From contig JABYQR010000009.1 in assembly GCA_022592445.1 (NCBI GenBank), forward strand, positions 186,001 through 250,000: a DNA stretch of 64,000 nt. Direction: 5' to 3'. Position 1 is the first letter of the stretch; every line of letters begins with the position of its first letter. The DNA is from Cytidiella melzeri. Its lineage: Eukaryota > Basidiomycota > Agaricomycetes > Polyporales > Irpicaceae. Shown one piece after another: positions 57,368 through 64,000 of the stretch. A program made the translations under genes and the position numbers. The notes beneath the pieces are model-generated. The model made no database searches. It was not told where the DNA came from and worked only from the letters and a program-made list of their open reading frames with translations.

Positions 57368-58784
57368 ATGTCCACCCCCAATGGTGAGTATTTCCGCTCC
57401 TTGATGGAGATAGGCTGACTTCAACGACTCCTTTCCAGAGACTGCTGCTGATTGGTTCGCACGGAGGCAGCAAGAAATTGCCGTGAGGAAGGCCGAGCTA
57501 GCAAGGATGGAGCAGGAGGGGGAGGAGTTGAGGGCGGAGGCAGCGGCTGAGGAGGAACGCCAAAAGACGGCGGAGTTGGTTACTGCTGCGCAGGAGAAAA
57601 TGAGGATGGAGGCCGAGGAGGCGAGGAAGAAGGCGGAAGCGGAGGAGGCAAGGAAAAAGGTGGCTGCTGAGGGTAAGCGGTTGATGCTGGCGAAGAGGGC
57701 CACAGCGGAGAAGGAGCGCAGGGCAATCGTAGAGTTGGCGGTTGCTGGGATTGCAGCAAAAATTACGGTGAGTGCGACAACGGCGCCTTCTCCGTTTGTT
57801 GCGGGTGCAATTCGGCGGAGCAGGACTTTGAGTCCTGCAACCTCGCAATACGTCCCTACGGACGAAGACGAGGAGGAGGAGGAGACGGACGAGGATGAGG
57901 ATGAGGAGGAGGACGCAGAGATGGAGGACGCGGAGCGGACTCCAAGAAAAGAGAGAGAGCAAATCGTTATGAAGACGACAAGTGTGGTTCGCAGAGAGAC
58001 CGTCATTGAGGTCCACTGGAGCACGTCGGAGGTGCAATGCGATACATGCATCAAGGCCAAGTCCGAGTGCTTCTGGGAGTTGGATGCGAAGACAAAAGGA
58101 AGAGCATGTTACGCTTGCAGGGCCGGTAAACGGTCTTGCAAGGTTGGTGACGTCTTGGTCAAGGAGGTGGGGAAGGGTTGTGCGAAGGGTGGTCAGACAA
58201 AAACTCCAAAGGCAACGCCAAAGGCCGGGCCTTCTAGGGTGACAGCGCCCCAGCTGGAGAAGTTGACGTCCGGGACGTCCAAAACTTTGGCGAGGAAGAG
58301 AAAAGGATTGGAGGCGGCAGGGCCAAAGAAGAAAAAGTCGCGGACGTATGATGTCTGGGATCAGGATGAGGGAATGCGGGACCCTGCGACGATGGAGTTG
58401 GTGGAGAAGTCGACGGAGTCCGTGTTGGAATCCTCGGAGGCGGAGATGTCGGACTCTGCGTTCAGTTCAGTCAACGCCTTAGAGGCGTTCACTGGTGCTC
58501 TGCGCAAAGTCGCAGATTTACAGGAGGACCTCCTGGCCGAGGGACGGGCGATCCGGGACACCCTAACCGCGTTCCGCAACAACATCCGGAGGATGATGGA
58601 GGTGGAGGAAGTAGATGACATTGAGGTTGAGCGGAAAAAAGAAAGGCGGAGATTGCGGGAAGAAGCAAAGAAGACCGCGGAGGCGGCGCAGGCAGCCGGT
58701 GCTCCGCAGAAGGGAAAAGGAAAAGAGAAGGAAACTTATAGTAGTTTTTTCTTTCTTTTCTTGTTTATTGTATACTATGAATGA
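57368..58784 (+). CDS. Antisense accessory gene of the chromodomain element, Zn2Cys6-like
   Basis: Exons 57368-57383 (MSTPN plus one base) and 57439-58784; intron 57384-57438 is GTGAGT...TTTCCAG with a GCTGAC branch-like site. Product 453 aa. N terminus: WFARRQQEIAVRKAELARM and a long Ala/Glu/Lys/Arg coiled coil to about residue 100. Then an acidic run (DEDEEEEETDEDEDEEED), and a cysteine cluster CDTCIKAKSECFW...GRACYACRAGKRSC whose spacing C-x2-C-x6-C-x12-C-x2-C-x6-C fits the fungal Zn2Cys6 binuclear cluster. After it come basic KKKKSR, and a helical C-terminal segment (ALRKVADLQEDLLAEGRAIRDTLTAFRNNIRRMMEVEE). The frame is intact. It converges with pol, their stop codons 112 bp apart, and its ATG lies 155 bp inside the LTR edge. 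The last ~15 residues (SSFFFLFLFIVYYE) look like read-through into the 3' flank. Function unknown. Confidence 0.65.
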
Positions 58785-58896
58785 AACTTTCAACGTCATC
58801 CTTGCACTTTTGTTATGAAGCATGAATGTGTGCAGATTTGAGGAGTTGCGGAAATGCGGAGATGATATAAGGATAATCAAACAAACAAACAGATAA

Positions 58897-61800
58897 TTAC
58901 AAAGGTAAAGGTCCAGGTTTCTTTGAATAACGGTTATGAAAATTGGCAATAGCTTCTGGAGTGCCATCCATCTCTGTAGCTAGAACCCATGAAGTTTCTT
59001 TGTCGGTTCCCTCATATCCTAGCCATCGGACTAGGTAAAGAAGCAAACATGTGCGGCGTCGGTAATTGAGTTTAGAGTTGAGTACCTCCGCGATCTTGTA
59101 TTTGATTTCTCCATCGATTTCAACCGGCGGAGGTGGCAATGGGACTCGGTCGGGGATTTCGCTGGGTGTGTGTGACTCTAACATAGAGACGTGGTAGACT
59201 GGATGTACTGCTCGCATTGCGTCAGGAAGATTGAGTGTGAAGGATTGCGGACCAACACGTCCAATAATCTCAAAAGGTCTGAGATACTTCTCGGCAAGTT
59301 TCTTAGACGGTTGTGTGGTGTTGAAGTACTTTGCTTTGACAAAGACGCAATCTCTGACGTCCCATTGCGGAGGCGCTTTTTGTGCAGCGTCGGCGGGACC
59401 TTGATATTGGAGTTGGGCTTCGCGCATGCTTTCTTTCAAGTATTCGTGTAAGTCCTTGAGGTTAACGGCGAGTTCATGAGCACGTGCAGAGGCGAGACTA
59501 CGTTCGGGGTGTATGGTGATGTTGGGATGATAGCCTTTGTTTGCGAAGAAGGGAGAAACGCCGGTAGTTGCGCTAGGGACGTTGTTGAAAGCAAACTCCG
59601 CAAGAGGTAGCAAGTCCAACCAGTTGTCTTGCTGGTAGTTGCAGTATGCGCGGAGGTATTGCTCAAGGGTTTGGTTGGTCCTTTCTGTTTGACCATCTGC
59701 TTTGGGGTGATAACCGGAGGTGAAGTGAAGGTTCATGTCCAAAGCCTGTCCTAAGGCTCTGAAGAACCGTGAAACAAACTCCGTGCCCCGGTCAGAGGTG
59801 CAGTGAGAAGGGACTCCATGCTTGGAAAAGACATGAAGGACGAATAGTTTAGCCAAACCCGCAGAGGCTATTGTGTTGTATGTGGGGATGAATATGCCTT
59901 GTCTACTGAGGCAGTCCACAATAACGAGAATGGCTGTAAAGCCTGCAGAGTCTGGGAGTTGCTCAATGAAATCCATAGAAATAGAATCCCAAGGGCGCGT
60001 CGGGACTGGGAGTTGTTGGACTGTACCATAAGGCTTATGTCTCGGAGCCTTCGATTGTTTACAAGTCGTGCAAGACTTGCAGTAATCTTGTACAAAGGTT
60101 CAGATTTTTGGCCATGAGAACTCTCTTCGGACCGGGGCTAGTGTCTTACTAACCCCGTAGTGACCCAATAAGAGGTGGTTGTGTCTGTAGTGGAGGATGC
60201 GGAGGCGGAGGCCAGCGATGTCCGGGACATATATCTTGCCGTCATGGAGTAACAATCCTTGCGGATTGTCAACCCACCTCGGAGGGAGAGGTTTTGAACG
60301 GAGTTGTTGAGCATACGTGTCTGAGGGTAGGGATTGGAGGATATCCTTGTAGAGTTCTTCGGAGTCGAAGATATTAACACTGCGGAGCGTCGGTTCCATG
60401 AGTGCGGATGCGCGGATCGAGGCAATGAGGTGTTTGGAGGAGAAGATAGGTTTGAAGTTATGCGGGTTTACACTGGCATAGCCACTACCTCCCTCTTTAG
60501 GGTAGACGTCCCATCGTCTAGTTAATGCGTCCGGCTTGGTTCCGAGTTTCCCAGGTCTGAAGCGGATCACAAGATTAAAACTGGATAGGAATTCAGACCA
60601 ACGACCCTGTTGTCGGGTGAGGAGTTTTGTAGCCAAAAAATACTCCAGGTTCTTGTGGTCAGTGATCACGTCTATCAGAGATGGAGTACCCTCCAGGTAA
60701 TGACGCCAAGTCTGGAAGGCTTCATGAATCGCTAGTAATTCCTTGTTGTGCACAGCGTAGTTGAGTTTGAGTGCGGAGAAGGTGCGAGAATGAAACGCGA
60801 CCGGATGAATCTCCCCGTCGGAGATGATAGAGAGTATGGCGCCGAGAGCGTAGTCCGAGGTGTCGGTTTCCACAATGATTGTAGCATTGGGATTCTATTG
60901 GACCAGAACCGGAGCAGTGGTGAAGGCTTTTTTGAGAGTATCGAATGCAGTCTGGCACTGTTCAGTCCATGCCCAAGTCACGGACTTGCGCGTGAGTCTG
61001 GTAAGAGGAACAGTGATGTCTGAGTAGTGTGGAATGAAACGACAATAGAAATTGGCGAATCCAAGAAAAGACTGGACGTCCTTGACCTTGCGCGGAGTTG
61101 GCCAGTCTAAGATGGTTTGAACCTTATCTGAGGACATGCGGAGGCCCTCGGGGGCAAGGATAAAGCCCAAGTATTCTACCGTGTCTTTGTGAAATTTGCA
61201 TTTATCAGCACAAGCGTAAAGCCCATGTTTGCGGAGGCAGCGTAGGACTTCCTTGACGTGCCTCTTGTGGGACTGTATATCATCGGAGAAGATAAGAATG
61301 TCATCTAAGTAGACAATGACATTGACATTGAGAAGGTCCTGGAAAATGTTGTTCATGAAACATTGGAAAGCTGCGGGTGCATTGGAAAGTCCAAATGGCA
61401 TTACCAGCCACTCAAACAAACCATAACGAGTGCAAAAGGTTGTTTTCCACTCATCGCCTTCGGCAATGCGGACAAGATGATAGGCATGGTGGAGATTGAT
61501 TTTTGTATAGAGTTGGGCTTTGCCCGGACTGTTCAGAAGGTCGGAAATGAGTGGTAGTGGATAGCGATCCTTCTTGGTGATACGGTTAAGTGCTCGATAG
61601 TCGACGCAGAGTCGAAGAGTTCCATCCTTCTTTTTGACAAAAAGGATTGGAGCACCATGCGGAGAAGTAGATTGTCGGATAAATCCGGAGTTGACGTTTT
61701 TGTCAAGGAACTCGCGGAGAGCCTTTTGCTCGACTGCGGAGAGCGAATACATGGGGCTCGGAGGTAGGGGTTTGTCGTCCTCTAAATCAATTCGGATGTC

Positions 61801-62640
61801 GTAGGGACGATGCGGAGCTAGGATGTCGGCCTTGGTGTTAGAAAACATATTGGCGAATTCATGATAATCGGATGGAAGTGCGGAGATGTCTGGAATTGGT
61901 TCGGAGGAATGATTCTGCGCGGCGCGCAGCAAGAGACGCATCTGAACAGAGCCTGGCAGTTTGCATGCGCGTATATACACGGCAGCACCTATAAAGGATA
62001 CTGGAGGGACTTCTGAAGCATGAGATGCAGGAGTGTCCGCGTTGGAGGACTCGTCTGAATTGTCTGTTGCGGAGGGACTCTAAATAGGAGTTTCTTCTTT
62101 GTCTTGGAAGGTTATATGACCCTTAGCCCAGTCAACCAACGGGTTGTAGCGGGAGAGCCAATTGTATCCTAAAACAATAGAAGCGGATTTGTCAAGATTT
62201 GTTATGTAGAAAGGTGTCATACAGATTCTCCCTGAAGGGAAACGGAATGGTAGAGTTATCATAAATTGAATCAGAGACCGTGAAAGACCATCAAACAACT
62301 GGAGCGGAATTGCGGGGATGGAGACAAGAGGGAGAGAGTACTTCTTTGCAATATCAATGTCCATGAAGCAGTGGGAGGAACCGCTATCAATCAGAGCTCG
62401 TAGAGGATCAGAAATTGAATCACAAGATACAAAAATGTACAAAGCATTCGAAGAAAGACTGGAAGCGTTGAGGTATATCTCCTTGGGTGCACAAGCGGGG
62501 TCAGCGCAGCCCTCGACTTGTGCGGAGGACTGAGGGCTGCTCAGACATTTCCCGACCCAGATGCGGCATTCGGCGCTGGGGTCTGTGCTGCCAACTGGGC
62601 AGCACGAGCCTTTGCGGCCTTGCGGCATTTGCTTGCGCAA
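58897..62640 (-). pseudogene. Pol polyprotein of the chromodomain element, three nonsense codons
   Basis: A single reading frame from about 62640 to 58897. Protease (RALIDSGSSHCFMD), reverse transcriptase (PILFVKKKDGTLRLCVDYRALN, WKTTFCTRYGLFEWLVMPFGLSNAPAAFQ, VIVYLDDILIFS with catalytic DD intact), RNase H (ETDTSDYALGAILS, FNLVIRFRPGKLGTKPDALTRR), integrase (HNHLLLGHYG with CKSCTTC zinc motif, SMDFIEQLP, TSDRGTEFVSRFF, YHPKADGQTERTNQTLEQYLR) and a C-terminal chromodomain (IAEVLNSKLNYRRRTCLLLYLVRWLGY...TSWV). The frame is interrupted by TAG at 62082-62080, TAG at 60897-60895 and TGA at 60102-60100; no frameshift separates the pieces. Inactivation therefore looks recent and due to point changes only. 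Confidence 0.85.
62489..62553 (-). promoter_or_regulatory. Candidate -1 ribosomal frameshift signal (slippery site plus pseudoknot)
   Basis: On the minus strand: heptamer G GGA AAT (62553-62547, X XXY YYZ in the gag frame), 6-nt spacer containing the gag stop (62546-62541), stem 1 five-prime arm GCAGCCCTC (62540-62532), loop, GCACAAG (62523-62517), TC, stem 1 three-prime arm GAGGGCTGC (62514-62506), ten bases, then CTTGTGC (62495-62489), complementary to GCACAAG. Stem 1 is 9 bp and stem 2 is 7 bp, both perfect, an H-type pseudoknot topology. After a -1 slip, translation continues as CLSSPQSSAQVEGC into pol. Confidence 0.75.
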
Positions 62641-62920
62641 TGTCCGGGTAGACCGCAGAACAAACAGAGATTGTTTGCAATGCGGCGGGCGCGTTCAACA
62701 CTGGAGAGCTTACCATCGCTTCCCAAGAGGTTGGCAATGGGGTTAGTCTTCGGAGTTGCGGTGGTGGTAGTAGTGGCTGCGGCGGGACGGTGTTTTTGGG
62801 AGCCAGAGGGCATAGCCGTGGCAACAGCGGTGGTGACAGTGACAGCGGGGGTCGAGGATGATGCGGACTTTGCGGGTTTCTGTTCCCGCTCGGTGATACG
62901 CCCGGAAATCGGCTAGGCGT
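62541..62920 (-). pseudogene. Gag C-terminal remnant with zinc knuckle
   Basis: Reads PISGRITEREQKPAKSASSSTPAV...TPKTNPIANLLGSDGKLSSVERARRIANNLCLFCGLPGHCASKCRKAAKARAAQ and ends at TGA 62543-62541. The CCHC knuckle CLFCGLPGHCASKC is complete. An in-frame TAG just upstream of PISGR (about 62916) and the lack of any capsid sequence beyond show that the 5' part is lost. The frame overlaps pol by 100 nt; pol lies in the -1 frame relative to it. Confidence 0.75.
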
Positions 62921-62940
62921 GGAGACCCGGCAGCAGCCCG

Positions 62941-63626
62941 CCATTTGCGCGGCCCGCATCATCCTGAGCGGCAAGTCCCTCCACTTTCCCAGCGTCACGG
63001 GCACGAGGAGTTCACCAAGGTCACGAGGAGTTCGCCGAGGATCCGAGGACTTGACAAGGAGCAATGCGCCGGAAACATCCGGGGCCGAGGAATCGCACCG
63101 AACTCTGACTCACAGACACGCCCCTTTTGCATCGGAGCATGGGCCGGCCAGCCACCAAGAGTTTCGGACGCGGGTCGGACCAACGGTAGAAGAAACTTGA
63201 CGCGCGAACCCCGTTTCAGGAAGACTCCTATCACGCCACGCTGTGCAACTCCTGGACGGCGCCTCATCACCTGCTCGCGACGGTTGGCGCCTCTTCAGCG
63301 CAAGGGCGCGTGCCGCTACTCCGCGTTGACCAACGCTGTGTCCCGCCGGGCGTCGACTCGCTGGACATTTTGCCTCCGCGGACGGAAGTATTCTGCCACC
63401 CTGTTTCCTCGCTCTCGCGTTTGGGTTTAGGACATAGAAGGAAAGGTTTAGGAGAGGGTCTTTAGGGTATATAAAAAGGTGTTGTTTGTACTGCGGTGAA
63501 AATCAATCAATCCCCACCCCAGTTTCCAGAGTTCACTTTACGCTTTGCGTTCGCGACGAGGGAGTCTCTTCGCGCCCATAGCCGTAGCTTCTTCTGTGTT
63601 GTCTCATTGCGACTTCTTTCCCGTTT
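62941..63626 (+). promoter_or_regulatory. GC-rich 5' region and promoter of family A copy 3
   Basis: GC-rich sequence leading to the box agaaggaaaggtttaggag (63436-63454), TATATAAA (63468-63475) and the ORF start at 63627. The junction between this element and the chromodomain element is somewhere near 62940 but no LTR end or target duplication could be fixed. Open frames in 62945-63430 are probably GC-driven. Confidence 0.5.
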
Positions 63627-64000
63627 ATGTCCGCTGCGTCTACCAACGACAACCCGCCTCGAGTCTGCCGTTACTGTCCCACTGTTCCCCACTTACCCGA
63701 CGGTCGCTGCCCTTACCGCCCGCGCCCGCGCAAGGTTCTATGCCGTTATCCCATCATCCCCGCGCCCACGCCGCCGCCAGAACCCTCAGCAGCGCCTACG
63801 GTCTCCCCTGAGAGATCAACTCCTAAATCACCCTCGCCAGCGTCGTCCGTCGCCTCCGTCGCGGACTCGCTTGATAACTGCTCCTATTGCAACACTCAGA
63901 GCGACCACCCAATTCCCCTACGTTCAGGACCTTTCGTCCCACTCGACTGCGATTGCCCGCGCGCGCTGCACCCAGATTGCTGGCTATCTCCAGACTTTGA
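63627..64000 (+). CDS. Cys/His-rich upstream ORF of family A, open to the window end (copy 3)
   Basis: Starts MSAASTNDNPPRVCRYCPTV in the same tttatgtcc context as the other two copies and is open to base 64000 (over 124 codons, 3'-partial). Motifs: CRYCPTVPHLPDGRCPYRPRPRKVLCRYP, a Pro/Ser-rich stretch, DSLDNCSYCNTQ, then VPLDCDCPRALHPDCWLSPDF. The cysteine/histidine pattern suggests a zinc-binding protein. It is markedly GC-richer than copies 1 and 2 and has no breaks, so it is probably the youngest of the three. I recognise no known domain; a gag-like or regulatory role in the element is speculation. Confidence 0.65.
   Translation, partial: MSAASTNDNPPRVCRYCPTVPHLPDGRCPYRPRPRKVLCRYPIIPAPTPPPEPSAAPTVSPERSTPKSPSPASSVASVADSLDNCSYCNTQSDHPIPLRSGPFVPLDCDCPRALHPDCWLSPDF

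Larger units (their letters stand above)
56693..62940 (-). mobile_element. Chromodomain Ty3/gypsy retroelement (chromovirus-type), 5'-truncated
   Basis: Read on the minus strand: gag C-terminal part with zinc knuckle (about 62920-62541), pol (62640-58897: protease, reverse transcriptase, RNase H, integrase, chromodomain), an antisense gene (57368-58784 on plus), polypurine tract and candidate 3' LTR (57212-56693). The 5' LTR and the capsid part of gag are missing; the right-hand edge near 62940 is followed by GC-rich sequence leading into a family A copy. Pol is damaged only by three nonsense codons. The left edge sits next to the antisense gene of family A copy 2, which suggests insertion into older repeat DNA. 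Confidence 0.75.

Noticed and set aside
57254..58060. 268-codon minus-strand frame opposite the Zn2Cys6-like gene
   Set aside because: Ser/Ala-rich mirror of the coiled-coil and acidic codons of the plus-strand gene.
47543..64000. Cys-rich upstream ORF as a CxC cysteine cluster of KDZ transposases
   Set aside because: The spacing and surrounding residues do not match what I know of CxC clusters, and no KDZ transposase is present; the neighbours are gag-pol genes.
45176..64000. CRISPR array or prokaryotic operon structure
   Set aside because: No regularly spaced repeats, and spliceosomal introns throughout show a eukaryotic nuclear sequence.

Overview
The window reads as a nuclear segment of a filamentous basidiomycete, most likely an Agaricomycete. 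Genes are split by many short introns (mostly 45-70 nt, GT-AG with CTAAC/CTGAC-like branch sites). The gene content is also typical: three Clp1-like proteins, a FunK1-like kinase remnant, a methanol/alcohol-oxidase-type GMC enzyme, a chromodomain Ty3/gypsy element. All exon joins below were derived by hand from reading frame, splice signals and family conservation; none is transcript-supported.

Positions 1-45000 are gene-dense and mostly housekeeping. In order: Clp1-like paralogue 1 (+), Clp1-like paralogue 2 (+), a TDA3-like FAD oxidoreductase (-), SLX1 nuclease (-) head-to-head with TOF1/Timeless (+), a broken FunK1-like kinase (+), a decayed duplicate of the DBP4 3' end, a single-pass membrane protein (+), DBP4 DEAD-box helicase (-), Clp1-like paralogue 3 (+), LCB1 serine palmitoyltransferase (-), a disordered coiled-coil protein (+), a 691-bp MITE, BTN1/CLN3 (-), a seven-segment membrane protein with a long tail (+), VPS26 retromer (-), an aromatic amino acid decarboxylase (+), an alcohol oxidase (+) and VWA8 (-). 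Several pairs share divergent promoter regions (SLX1/TOF1, LCB1/coiled-coil protein, BTN1/7TM).

Positions 45000-64000 are a retrotransposon block. One Ty3/gypsy-like family ('family A') is present as a deleted 5' fragment (about 45.2-46 kb), a long decayed copy (about 47.3-56.6 kb) and an open, GC-richer 5' end running off the window (from about 63.3 kb). It carries a Cys/His-rich reading frame upstream of gag. A second element, a chromodomain-containing Ty3/gypsy element on the minus strand (about 56.7-62.9 kb), has a candidate 3' LTR, a polypurine tract and pol in a single frame broken only by three nonsense codons. Both families carry a gene in antisense orientation downstream of pol; the one in the chromodomain element is spliced and has Zn2Cys6-like cysteine spacing.

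The most striking signal is at the gag/pol overlap of the chromodomain element (62489-62553, minus strand). There is a slippery heptamer in the gag frame, a 6-nt spacer, a 9-bp GC-rich stem and a 7-bp second helix able to form an H-type pseudoknot, with pol in the -1 frame. This is the classic layout of a programmed -1 ribosomal frameshift signal.
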